The position numbers were made by a program, and so were the translations under genes. Below, one piece after another: positions 1-6,937 of a DNA stretch of 8,661 bases. Numbering within the stretch: position 1 is the first letter of the stretch; the number at the start of each line of letters is the position of its first letter. The DNA comes from Actinomycetes bacterium (GTDB taxonomy: Bacteria; Actinomycetota; Acidimicrobiia; Acidimicrobiales; RAAP-2), in contig JAKBAZ010000048.1 of NCBI GenBank assembly GCA_021826255.1, positions 1-8,661 of the forward strand, read 5' to 3'. Under the pieces are notes generated by a model, which saw nothing but the letters and a program-made list of their open reading frames with translations, was not told the origin of the DNA and made no database searches.

Positions 1-97
1 CCTCGGCTTAGGTATTGTGGCAGGGCTCATCATTTATTACGTGGTTTTTGTCCTCAACGTCTACGGCGTGGTGGCGAATCAGAGGGGTTTGGACTAG
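1..97 (+). CDS. 3' end of a small membrane protein, probably AtpI-like (partial)
   Basis: An open frame entering from the left edge (first full codon at base 2) ends at TAG 95-97. It encodes about 31 residues: a glycine-rich hydrophobic stretch (LGLGIVAGLIIYYVVFVLNV) that looks like one membrane helix, then a short polar tail ending NQRGLD. The stop codon is immediately followed by the atpB ATG with no spacer, so the two genes are probably translationally coupled. The gene just before atpB in bacterial ATP synthase operons is usually atpI or atpZ, small membrane proteins that assist c-ring assembly or ion supply. The AtpI assignment rests on position and hydrophobicity only; the fragment is too short to recognise the family. 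Confidence 0.5.
   Translation, partial: LGLGIVAGLIIYYVVFVLNVYGVVANQRGLD
81..87 (+). promoter_or_regulatory. Ribosome binding site of atpB
   Basis: AGAGGGG lies 10 bases before the atpB ATG and inside the last codons of the upstream membrane protein gene. It supports the chosen start and implies coupling between the two genes. Confidence 0.6.
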
Positions 98-850
98 ATG
101 CTGTTCGCGGTCAAGACGATTGAGGTGGGGGTACACCCCACGATTCACGTCCTGGGTCTCACCATCGACGGCGACATCGTTCTGTCCACTCTCGTCACGG
201 CACTGATCTTCGTGTTCTTCGCCATGCGCATGACCTCCACCGCCTCCGACGGCGTACCGAGCAAGGCCCAGGTCCTCTGGGAGATGATCGTCGGCATGGT
301 GAGTGACCTCGCAACCTCGGCGATGGGGGAGCGCGGTAAGCGATTCGTGCCCCTCGGGGTCACCCTGTTTCTCTTTATTCTCATCGCCAACTGGTTGGGC
401 TTCTTGCCCACCGCGATGCACCCCGGACAGTCCGGCGAAATCCTGCCCGCCCCGACCAGTGACATCAACCTGCCCCTGGCCATGGCCGCCCTCGTCATCG
501 TCTGGGTGCACGTGGAGTCCATTCGCGCTCGGCGTGTCTCGGGGTACCTGAAGCACTACTCCCAGCCCTACGCGTTGATGATGCCGATCAACATCATCGA
601 AGAGATCACCAAGCCGATCACTCTGACCTTCCGTCTCTTCGGCAACCTCTTCTCGGGTGGTCTCATGATCGCGGTGATGACCACGCTTCTGCCGGTCTAC
701 CTCATCCCCTTCGGGGAGATCATCTGGAAGCCCTTCGACGCGGTGATCGGACTGATCCAGGCGTACATCTTCATGCTGCTCGCGGTGCTCTACTTCGGAA
801 TGGCGACGAGCCACGACGAGAGCCACGACGCAGTCCCGGCCTCTCACTAA
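98..850 (+). CDS. atpB: ATP synthase Fo subunit a
   Basis: Subunit a is the membrane stator protein that provides the two proton half-channels beside the c ring. The product is 250 residues, normal for the family, with about five to six hydrophobic segments (roughly 25-45, 84-104, 125-141, 176-202 and 208-236). The family hallmarks are clear: the TSDINLPLA motif at 120-128, the RLFGNLFSG motif at 179-187 whose R179 corresponds to the essential arginine facing the c-ring carboxylate, and the conserved glutamine Q221 in GLIQAYIF of the last helix. The short polar tail contains several His and Asp residues (239-250). The ATG directly follows the stop of the preceding gene, and a GAGGGG Shine-Dalgarno site lies 10 bases upstream within that gene. 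It is the first complete gene of the atp operon; atpE follows after 24 bases. Confidence 0.97.
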   Translation: MLFAVKTIEVGVHPTIHVLGLTIDGDIVLSTLVTALIFVFFAMRMTSTASDGVPSKAQVLWEMIVGMVSDLATSAMGERGKRFVPLGVTLFLFILIANWLGFLPTAMHPGQSGEILPAPTSDINLPLAMAALVIVWVHVESIRARRVSGYLKHYSQPYALMMPINIIEEITKPITLTFRLFGNLFSGGLMIAVMTTLLPVYLIPFGEIIWKPFDAVIGLIQAYIFMLLAVLYFGMATSHDESHDAVPASH

Positions 851-858
851 ATCAACCC

Positions 859-864
859 AGGAGG
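859..864 (+). promoter_or_regulatory. Perfect Shine-Dalgarno site of atpE
   Basis: AGGAGG, a perfect anti-Shine-Dalgarno match, lies 10 bases before the atpE ATG in the 24-base gap after atpB. It is the only perfect hexamer in front of an atp gene here. The others carry AGAAGG, GAAGGG, GGGGAG or weaker variants. This fits the need to make many c subunits per complex. Confidence 0.75.
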
Positions 865-874
865 AATCAGCAAC

Positions 875-1144
875 ATGGCAACCAATCCCAACGACATCGC
901 GAGTGCGGTTCGCAACGCGGGCGCACTCAGCGGTGGTGGACTGGCCCTCGGCGGCGGCGCCATCGGTGCGGCCATCGGTGACGGTCTCGCGGGGTCTCAG
1001 ACCATCGCGGCGATCGCTCGTCAGCCCGAGATCGAGAACAAGGCTCGTACCTACTTCTTCTTGACCGTGGGTCTCGCCGAAGCGATGTACTTCATCAACC
1101 TGCTGTTCATGGTCGTCTTCGTCTACGTCTTCAAGTCCAACTAG
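875..1144 (+). CDS. atpE: ATP synthase Fo subunit c (proteolipid)
   Basis: Subunit c forms the rotating membrane ring that carries protons. The product is 89 residues and forms a helical hairpin: a glycine-rich first helix (about 19-47, with ALGGGAIGAAIGDG), the polar loop R49-Q50-P51-E52, and a second helix (about 60-86). The ion-binding carboxylate is E69 in GLAEAMYF. The residue after it is alanine, and the TM1 position that is Gln/Glu in sodium-binding rings is D36, so proton coupling is expected. Against the Mycobacterium tuberculosis c subunit as I recall it, D36 and E69 align with D28 and E61, while M71 aligns with A63. The N-terminus is about eight residues longer than the mycobacterial one. 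The start is fixed by the AGGAGG site. Confidence 0.97.
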   Translation: MATNPNDIASAVRNAGALSGGGLALGGGAIGAAIGDGLAGSQTIAAIARQPEIENKARTYFFLTVGLAEAMYFINLLFMVVFVYVFKSN

Positions 1145-1181
1145 GACGTCGAGGTCGAGGCGCCCGGTCGGTCCCTCTAGC

Positions 1182-1187
1182 AGAAGG
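1182..1187 (+). promoter_or_regulatory. Ribosome binding site of atpF
   Basis: AGAAGG lies 8 bases before the ATG at 1196, at the end of the 51-base atpE-atpF spacer, the longest gap inside the operon. It supports this start. The rest of the spacer shows only a weak bulged stem (GGAC 1144-1147 with GTCC 1171-1174). Confidence 0.6.
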
Positions 1188-1195
1188 TCTCTTCC

Positions 1196-1705
1196 ATGAC
1201 AGGTTCCATATTTCTTCTCCCTAACGGCACGTGGTTCGTCGAGTTGGCGGTCGTGGTCGCCATCTTGTTCTTCGTCACGAAGTACGTGCTGCCGATTCTC
1301 AACAAGTCCGTTGAGGCCCGTCAGGAGAAGATTCGTACGGCGCTCGCCGCCGCCGAGGAGGCGCGAGTCGCCGCCGCCGCGGCCGACGACGAGCGGGCCC
1401 GACTGCTCCAAGAGGCCCGCGAGCACGCTCGCGAGATCGTTCAGTCAGCTCAGACTCTCGCCGATCAGGTGAAGTCCGAGGCCGGTGGACGGGGCCAAGA
1501 AGAGTACGACCGCATCGTCGCCGCCGCCCAGGACGAAGTCCGGGCCGCTCGGCAACGGGCGATCGACGAAGCCTCCGGACGAATCGGCGAGATCACCTTC
1601 GATTTGGTCGCCAAGATCATCGGCCGCGAGGTCGACCAGAGCGCCCACCAGGACCTCGTTCGCGAGGCCGTGGCCGCTCTTCACGTCGAGGCTCAGAAGG
1701 GTTAG
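1196..1705 (+). CDS. atpF: ATP synthase Fo subunit b (peripheral stalk)
   Basis: Subunit b anchors the peripheral stalk in the membrane and holds F1 still against rotor torque. The product is 169 residues, normal for the family. A short N-terminus with the typical NGTWFVEL stretch (10-17) leads into one membrane helix (about 14-35). A long charged, alanine-rich helix follows to the C-terminus (about 38-165), ending in an amphipathic segment that should contact delta. A glycine cluster, G97-G98-R99-G100, interrupts the otherwise helical mid-region. Only one b gene is visible, so the stalk is presumably a b homodimer. Unlike in mycobacteria, b is not fused to delta: TAG at 1703-1705 ends it eight bases before atpH. 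Confidence 0.95.
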   Translation: MTGSIFLLPNGTWFVELAVVVAILFFVTKYVLPILNKSVEARQEKIRTALAAAEEARVAAAAADDERARLLQEAREHAREIVQSAQTLADQVKSEAGGRGQEEYDRIVAAAQDEVRAARQRAIDEASGRIGEITFDLVAKIIGREVDQSAHQDLVREAVAALHVEAQKG

Positions 1706-1713
1706 TTGAGCCC

Positions 1714-2625
1714 ATGTTGCCCGCCCTCGAAGGATACGCCGCTGCGCTCCTGGGTTCCCTTGACGCGTCGGCTCGCGCGGACGTCGCGCGCGAGCTCGCG
1801 TCGTTGCAGCGCGCCATCCTGTCTCAACCCCAGTTGAGGGGTGTCCTCGCCGACACGTCGCTCACCGGGGTCGCTCGAGGGGCCGTCGTGGAGGAACTGC
1901 TTCACTCTCGAGTCTCGCCAACCACTCGCCGTCTCGCCGTCTACGCCTCGACCCACGCTCCCGCGCAAGAGGTCTCGCCGGCGATCGGGGAGCTGGCGCA
2001 ACGAGCCCTCGTTCACCACGAGACGGGGGTCTACGAACACCAGGTGCTCGGACTCCTGGCCGCTCGGCGTCGGGTCGGCGGGTTCGCCGACGCGGTACTG
2101 AGCGACGTGGCGACTGACGAGTTCTCACTCGTACAGGACGAGCTCTTCGCGTGGGCTCGAGTGATCGATGACAATCTGGAGTTGCGACGTCTTCTCTTGG
2201 ACCGAGACGCGCCCCTCGCTGATCGACTCGGCCTCGTCGATCGCCTGCTCGCGGGCCGCGTGAATCCGGCGACGTTGTCGCTGGCTCGTTACGTGGTTGA
2301 GGGCGGTCGACCCCGCGACGTTGTGGGTACCCTCGACTTCCTCGTCGACTACGTGGCGCGCGCTCACGACTGGCGGGTCGCTCGAGTTCACGCGGCGATG
2401 CCCCTCGACGACTCGGCGCAGAACGACCTGCGAGAGTCACTGCGCGGATTGACCGGCGCACCCGTCGACCTTCAGGTGGTCCTCCAGCCCGAACTCTTGA
2501 GTGGGGTCGTTGTTGAGGTCGGGGACCTTCGACTCGACGCCTCCATGCGCGGTCGACTGGCCGCACTCCACGACGTCGTGGCCGGTGGTCACTTCTACGA
2601 ATCCGCCTTATCCGAGAACGACTAA
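1714..2625 (+). CDS. atpH: ATP synthase F1 subunit delta with duplicated N-terminal domain
   Basis: Delta caps the top of F1 and links it to subunit b. At 303 residues it is much longer than the usual 170-180. The extra length is explained by a tandem repeat: residues 27-75 align without gaps to 143-191 (offset 116), sharing 18 of 49 positions including E-L, L-R, L-L, R-V-x-P-x-T and L-A pairs. Both copies look like the alpha-helical N-terminal delta domain. The C-terminal domain (about 222-290) has the family signature around GVVVEVGDLRLDASMRGRL (264-282). Long delta proteins of this kind are known in Actinobacteria, and in mycobacteria the delta part of the b-delta fusion also has extra N-terminal sequence. 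The ATG at 1714 follows AGAAGGG (1695-1701) at the atpF end, a rather long spacing of 12 bases. Confidence 0.93.
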   Translation: MLPALEGYAAALLGSLDASARADVARELASLQRAILSQPQLRGVLADTSLTGVARGAVVEELLHSRVSPTTRRLAVYASTHAPAQEVSPAIGELAQRALVHHETGVYEHQVLGLLAARRRVGGFADAVLSDVATDEFSLVQDELFAWARVIDDNLELRRLLLDRDAPLADRLGLVDRLLAGRVNPATLSLARYVVEGGRPRDVVGTLDFLVDYVARAHDWRVARVHAAMPLDDSAQNDLRESLRGLTGAPVDLQVVLQPELLSGVVVEVGDLRLDASMRGRLAALHDVVAGGHFYESALSEND

Positions 2626-2627
2626 CA

Positions 2628-2634
2628 AGAAGGA
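2628..2634 (+). promoter_or_regulatory. Ribosome binding site of atpA
   Basis: AGAAGGA lies 7 bases before ATG 2642 and just after the atpH stop. It decides the start: the same frame stays open upstream into atpH (to about 2501), but the conserved protein and this site both point to 2642. Confidence 0.75.
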
Positions 2635-2641
2635 AACTGAG

Positions 2642-4159
2642 ATGACTGATCTCAACATCAGTGCGAGTGACATCACCGAAGCGCTGCGACACCACGTCAC
2701 CGACTTCGATCCGGCGGTCTCCGCGGAACAGGTCGGACGAGTGGTGGAGGTCGGAGACGGAATCGCCCGGGTGTCGGGCCTCCCGTCGGCCAAGGTGAAC
2801 GAACTGTTGGAGTTCGAAGACGGCACGGTCGGTCTCGCCATGAACCTGGACGAAGAGACGATTGGTTGCGTGGTTCTCGGAGCCGTCGACGGCATCGAGG
2901 AGGAGCAGGTGGTCCGCTCCACCGGCCGAATCTTGTCGGTGCCGGTCGGTGACGCTCTCATTGGACGCGTGGTCAACGCTCTCGGTGAACCCATTGACGG
3001 CCGTGGTCCTCTCGTGGGGGCCACCGAACGGCGCATGGAGATTCAGGCGCCGGGCATCATGGGTCGCCAGCCAGTGGGAGAACCCCTCCAGACCGGTATT
3101 AAGGCCATCGACGCGATGACCCCCATTGGTCGAGGTCAACGCGAATTGATCATCGGTGACCGCAAGACGGGAAAGACCACCGTCGCTATCGACACCATCT
3201 TGAATCAAAAGGGTGCCGGGGTGAAGTGCATCTACGTGGCGATCGGACAGAAGAATTCGTCCGTCGCTCAAACGGTGAAGACGCTAGAAGATCACGGGGC
3301 CATGGAGTACACCGTGGTGGTCGTGGCCTCGGCGGGCGACCCCGCGCCGTTCAAGTTCCTCGCCCCCTACGCCGGGTGCGCCATTGGTCAGCACTGGATG
3401 GACAACGGCGAGCACGCTCTGGTGGTCTACGACGACCTCTCGAAGCAGGCCGAGGCCTACCGCCAGATCTCGCTCCTGCTGCGTCGCCCGCCGGGCCGCG
3501 AGGCCTACCCGGGTGACGTCTTCTACCTGCACAGTCGTCTCCTCGAGCGAGCGGCCAAGTTGAGTGACGAGCTCGGTGGTGGTTCACTGACGGCGCTGCC
3601 GATCATCGAGACCAAAGCGGGAGACATCTCGGCCTACATCCCGACCAACGTCATCTCGATTACCGACGGTCAGGTCTTCTTGGAGTCGGACCTCTTCTAC
3701 TCCGGAGTTCGTCCGGCCATCAACGTCGGTAACTCGGTGTCGCGCGTGGGTGGAGCGGCGCAGATCAAGGCGATGAAGTCGGTGGCGGGAACGCTGAAGT
3801 TGGACCTCGCCCAGTTCCGAGACCTGGAGTCCTTCGCGACCTTCGGATCCGAACTCGACAAGGCCTCCCAACAGCAGTTGGACCGCGGGTACCGCCTCAC
3901 CGAACTGCTGAAGCAGGGTCTGAACGCGCCGGTCCCGGTCGAAGAGCAGATCCTGGTGATCTACGCGGGTACACGCGGGTGGCTCGACACGATTCCGGTG
4001 GGCGACGTGCGACGCTTCGAGCAGGAGATGTTGATCTTCTTCCGCTCCCAGCACCACGACCTCCTGGACCACATTCGTTCCGCCGGCACCTTGCCCGACA
4101 CCAGTGTCCTCGACGCGGCGTTGACCACGTTCGTGGACTCCTTCGCGGTGAGTAACTAG
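2642..4159 (+). CDS. atpA: ATP synthase F1 subunit alpha
   Basis: Alpha forms the non-catalytic nucleotide-binding half of the alpha3-beta3 hexamer and supplies an arginine to the catalytic site. The product is 505 residues. In order it shows the beta-barrel domain (about 25-95), the nucleotide-binding domain with Walker A GDRKTGKT at 172-179 and Walker B ALVVYDD at 259-265, and a helical C-terminal domain from about 380. The arginine finger is R368 in NSVSRVGGAAQ. The N-terminal helix (1-24), which contacts delta, is present. The protein ends soon after the core fold (TFVDSFAVSN), so it lacks the C-terminal tail of about 35 residues that restrains ATP hydrolysis in mycobacteria. It starts 16 bases after atpH. 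Confidence 0.98.
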   Translation: MTDLNISASDITEALRHHVTDFDPAVSAEQVGRVVEVGDGIARVSGLPSAKVNELLEFEDGTVGLAMNLDEETIGCVVLGAVDGIEEEQVVRSTGRILSVPVGDALIGRVVNALGEPIDGRGPLVGATERRMEIQAPGIMGRQPVGEPLQTGIKAIDAMTPIGRGQRELIIGDRKTGKTTVAIDTILNQKGAGVKCIYVAIGQKNSSVAQTVKTLEDHGAMEYTVVVVASAGDPAPFKFLAPYAGCAIGQHWMDNGEHALVVYDDLSKQAEAYRQISLLLRRPPGREAYPGDVFYLHSRLLERAAKLSDELGGGSLTALPIIETKAGDISAYIPTNVISITDGQVFLESDLFYSGVRPAINVGNSVSRVGGAAQIKAMKSVAGTLKLDLAQFRDLESFATFGSELDKASQQQLDRGYRLTELLKQGLNAPVPVEEQILVIYAGTRGWLDTIPVGDVRRFEQEMLIFFRSQHHDLLDHIRSAGTLPDTSVLDAALTTFVDSFAVSN

Positions 4160-4185
4160 GTCGGGCGAGAGGACGGGGAGACGCG

Positions 4186-5076
4186 ATGGCCGGAGGTCAA
4201 GAGCGAGTACTGCGCCGACGGATTAAGTCCGTTCAGGCGACTCGCAAGATCACCAAGGCGATGGAGCTGATCGCCGCGTCCCAGATTGGACGCAGCCAGG
4301 CCCGGATCGCCGCCAATCGCCCCTACCGGGCGGGCATGCGCCGCATCGTGGTGGAGGCGGCCCTCGGGGACCCGGCGGCCGCGGCGAAGTTGCTCGCGAC
4401 CCCCGACGTCGTGACGGCCACGGTCGTGTTGGTGATCGCGGGCGACCGGGGACTCTCGGGCCCCTACAACTCGACAGTGCTGCGTCACGCCGAACGACTG
4501 GTGCGGGAGTTACGCACGCAGGGTTCTCTCGTACGCCTCTTCACGGTCGGCAAGAAGGCGGCCCCCTTCTTTCGCTTCCGGGGTCTCGACGTCGAGTACT
4601 CGTGGCAGGGTTTCGCTGATCGTCCGTCCTTCTCCGACGCGCGCCAGGTGGCGCTCGGAGTGCTGGCCCCCTTCCTCGCCGGCGAGGCGCAGCGTGTCCT
4701 CGTCGTGTCCACTCGCTTTCGCTCCGCGGGGGTGCAAGAGGTGACGACGGAGCAACTGCTCCCCCTCGTCGTTGACGACTCGATTCGTCCCCAGACGTCC
4801 GGGTTGCACGGCTACACCGAGTTCGAACCCGACGTCGAGAAGCTCCTCGCGGACCTCGCCCCGACGGCCCTCGAGAGCGAGATCTTCACCGCTCTTTTGG
4901 AGGGCGCCGCCTCCTTTCACACGTCCCAGCAGCGAGCGATGGCCGCGGCGACGGACAACGCTGACGAACTGAGTCGAAACCTGACCCGAGTGATGAACCA
5001 GGCGCGTCAGGACTCGATTACGACCGAAATCATGGAAATCGTGGGTGGGGCCGAAGCGCTTCGCTCGGGAAAGTGA
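4186..5076 (+). CDS. atpG: ATP synthase F1 subunit gamma (rotor shaft)
   Basis: Gamma is the central shaft that turns inside alpha3-beta3 and couples to the c ring. The product is 296 residues, a normal length. The N-terminal helix carries the conserved RRIKSVQATRKITKAMELIA pattern (11-30), the central Rossmann-like domain contains GDRGLSGPYN (86-95), and the C-terminal helix holds TSQQRAMAAATDNADEL (246-262) and the family signature ITTEIMEIVGGA (278-289). The segment 160-185 goes straight from PFLAGEAQ into VLVVSTRFRS, without the acidic loop inserted there in mycobacterial gamma. The ATG has GGGGAG five bases upstream (4175-4180), in the 26-base gap after atpA. Confidence 0.97.
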   Translation: MAGGQERVLRRRIKSVQATRKITKAMELIAASQIGRSQARIAANRPYRAGMRRIVVEAALGDPAAAAKLLATPDVVTATVVLVIAGDRGLSGPYNSTVLRHAERLVRELRTQGSLVRLFTVGKKAAPFFRFRGLDVEYSWQGFADRPSFSDARQVALGVLAPFLAGEAQRVLVVSTRFRSAGVQEVTTEQLLPLVVDDSIRPQTSGLHGYTEFEPDVEKLLADLAPTALESEIFTALLEGAASFHTSQQRAMAAATDNADELSRNLTRVMNQARQDSITTEIMEIVGGAEALRSGK

Positions 5077-5083
5077 GTAACCA

Positions 5084-6517
5084 ATGACCATGGCTCCTGA
5101 AAAGAGTGCACTGGAGAACGGGCGCGTCGTCGCCATCGCTGGTCCGGTGGTCGACGTGGAGTTCCCGCCCCACGCCCTCCCGGAAATCAACCACGCCGTG
5201 GAGATGGACATCACCATCGACGGACAGGTAGTGACCGTCGTCGGTGAGGTCGCCCAGCAGATTGGTGAGGGTCGAGTGCGCTGCGTGTGCATGAAGCCGA
5301 CCGACGGCCTGGTGCGCGGAGCCCAGGTACGCCAGACCGGTAAGGGGATCACCGTACCGGTCGGTGACGCGGTCCTCGGGCACGTCTTCAACGTCATTGG
5401 TCAGCCCCTCGACACCGAGTCCATCGAGGGCGTGGAGGACCGCTGGGAGATTCACCGGGCCGCTCCGGCGTTCGACCAGCTCGAGCCCCGCGCTCAGATC
5501 TTCGAAACCGGCATCAAGGTCATCGACCTGTTGGCCCCCTACGTCCAGGGTGGCAAGATCGGTCTCTTTGGTGGTGCCGGCGTCGGTAAGACGGTGCTCA
5601 TCATGGAGATGATCCGCCGCGTGGCCTCTCTCCACGACGGCGTGTCCGTCTTCGCGGGGGTGGGTGAGCGTACGCGCGAGGGCACCGACTTGATGCTCGA
5701 AATGCAAGAGTCCGGCGTGATCGAGAAGACGGCACTGGTCTACGGACAGATGGACGAACCGCCGGGGGTCCGTCTGCGCGTGGCTCTGGCGGCACTCACC
5801 ATGGCCGAGTACTTCCGCGACGTCAAGAATCAGGACGTTTTGCTCTTCGTCGACAACATTTTCCGTTTCGTTCAAGCGGGCTCGGAAGTCTCGACTCTGC
5901 TCGGCCGTATGCCGAGTGCGGTGGGTTACCAGCCGACCCTGGCCGACGAGATGGGTGAACTTCAAGAGCGCATCACCTCGACCCGAGGTCGTTCGATCAC
6001 GTCACTCCAGGCGGTCTACGTGCCGGCCGACGACTACACCGACCCGGCGCCGTTCACGACCTTCACCCACCTCGACGCGACGACCGAGCTCAGTCGTCAG
6101 ATCGCCGCACTCGGTATCTACCCGGCGGTGGACCCGTTGTCGTCAACCTCCAACATCTTGACGCCCGAGGTCGTGGGTGATCGTCACTACGCCGTCGCGC
6201 GCGCCGTGCAGCAGATTCTCCAGCGCTACAAGGAGTTGCAGGACATCATCGCGATCCTCGGTCTCGACGAACTGTCCGAAGAGGACCGCGTGACGGTGTC
6301 GCGAGCGCGAAAGATTCAGCGATTCCTCTCCCAGCCGATGTTCGTCTCGAAGATCTTCACCGGCATCGACGGCATCAACGTTCCTCGTTCGGAGACGGTG
6401 GAGTCCTTCGAGTTGCTGGTCAAGGGAGACCTCGACCAGTACCCGGAGCAGGCCTTCCTCAACATCGGGGGAGCGTCGGACGTCGAGCGGCGCGCCGCCG
6501 AACTCGCGAAGGGTTAG
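5084..6517 (+). CDS. atpD: ATP synthase F1 subunit beta (catalytic)
   Basis: Beta carries the catalytic sites for ATP synthesis. The product is 477 residues, normal for the family. It shows the N-terminal beta-barrel (about 10-85), Walker A GGAGVGKT (163-170), the catalytic glutamate E195 in GERTREG, Walker B LLFVDN (253-258), the family signature PAVDPLSSTS (347-356) and the DELSEED lever (395-401) that pushes on gamma. No key residue is missing. The start is slightly ambiguous: ATG at 5084 and an in-frame ATG at 5090 (residue 3) are both possible, and the upstream signal is weak (AAGTGAG 5071-5077 or GGGA 5067-5070). The choice changes only two residues. It lies seven bases after atpG. Confidence 0.98.
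   Translation: MTMAPEKSALENGRVVAIAGPVVDVEFPPHALPEINHAVEMDITIDGQVVTVVGEVAQQIGEGRVRCVCMKPTDGLVRGAQVRQTGKGITVPVGDAVLGHVFNVIGQPLDTESIEGVEDRWEIHRAAPAFDQLEPRAQIFETGIKVIDLLAPYVQGGKIGLFGGAGVGKTVLIMEMIRRVASLHDGVSVFAGVGERTREGTDLMLEMQESGVIEKTALVYGQMDEPPGVRLRVALAALTMAEYFRDVKNQDVLLFVDNIFRFVQAGSEVSTLLGRMPSAVGYQPTLADEMGELQERITSTRGRSITSLQAVYVPADDYTDPAPFTTFTHLDATTELSRQIAALGIYPAVDPLSSTSNILTPEVVGDRHYAVARAVQQILQRYKELQDIIAILGLDELSEEDRVTVSRARKIQRFLSQPMFVSKIFTGIDGINVPRSETVESFELLVKGDLDQYPEQAFLNIGGASDVERRAAELAKG
6508..6513 (+). promoter_or_regulatory. Ribosome binding site of atpC
   Basis: GAAGGG at the end of atpD lies 8 bases before the GTG at 6522. It supports a GTG start only four bases after the atpD stop codon. 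Confidence 0.65.
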
Positions 6518-6521
6518 TCGC

Positions 6522-6935
6522 GTGCGGGTCGAGATCGTCACCCCCGAAGCGGTTCTCTTTAACGGGGTGGCCGACGAGTTCGTTGCCCAGTCTTCGGTCG
6601 GGGGCTACACGATCATGGACCAGCACGCGGACTTCGTGACCGACGCGGTGCCGGGAATGGTCAAGCTCGTTGTCGGGGGCGTGACGACGGAGTACTGCAA
6701 CCACGGCGGGTTCGTGCAGGTTCGTAAGGACGCCGAGACGGGTGAGACCCTGGTGACGATGCTCGCGTCGAGCGCGGAGTGCGCCGACGACGTCGACGAG
6801 GAACGCGCCCGACGGGCCCTCGCTGAGGCCGAAGCGGCCCTCGCCGATCCGAACTGTGACGAGATCACCCGGGCCGACGCCCTGGCGGCGAGGGCGCGCG
6901 CCGAACTGCGCCTGCGCGTCGCCCTCGCGCGTTGA
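6522..6935 (+). CDS. atpC: ATP synthase F1 subunit epsilon
   Basis: Epsilon sits at the foot of the rotor next to gamma and the c ring and can restrain ATP hydrolysis through its C-terminal helices. The product is 137 residues from a GTG start. The N-terminal beta-sandwich (about 1-84) includes VEIVTPEAVLFNG and GGFVQV, followed by an acidic linker. The C-terminal part (about 92-137) is a charged, alanine-rich helical hairpin. V91-D92-E93-E94-R95-A96 resembles the I/L-D-x-x-R-A motif of ATP-binding epsilon subunits, and the last helix is rich in arginine. Three cysteines (59, 87, 112) are present. It is the last gene of the operon; its TGA ends two bases before the stop of the convergent CBS gene. 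Confidence 0.95.
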   Translation: MRVEIVTPEAVLFNGVADEFVAQSSVGGYTIMDQHADFVTDAVPGMVKLVVGGVTTEYCNHGGFVQVRKDAETGETLVTMLASSAECADDVDEERARRALAEAEAALADPNCDEITRADALAARARAELRLRVALAR

Positions 6936-6937
6936 AC

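Noticed and set aside
1144..1174. Bulged stem in the atpE-atpF spacer, as a processing or attenuation signal
   Set aside because: Only four plus three pairs with a large loop; this is easily expected by chance in G/C-rich DNA.
8..1426. A 472-codon minus-strand open frame antisense to the first four genes
   Set aside because: It mirrors conserved atpB, atpE and atpF, and its composition (many R, G, D, H, E) is that of a shadow frame in G/C-rich DNA. No family pattern or ribosome site is visible.
1862..3271. A 469-codon minus-strand open frame antisense to atpH and atpA
   Set aside because: The translation is low-complexity arginine-rich sequence; the opposite strand encodes conserved subunits through the whole stretch.
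5030..5965. A 311-codon minus-strand open frame antisense to atpD
   Set aside because: It is a shadow of the highly conserved beta subunit, without its own motifs or start signals.
6914..6930. Hairpin GCGCG / CGCGC with a 7-base loop at the end of atpC, as operon terminator
   Set aside because: The stem is only five pairs, lies inside the coding region and is followed by GTTGAACTC rather than a T-run.
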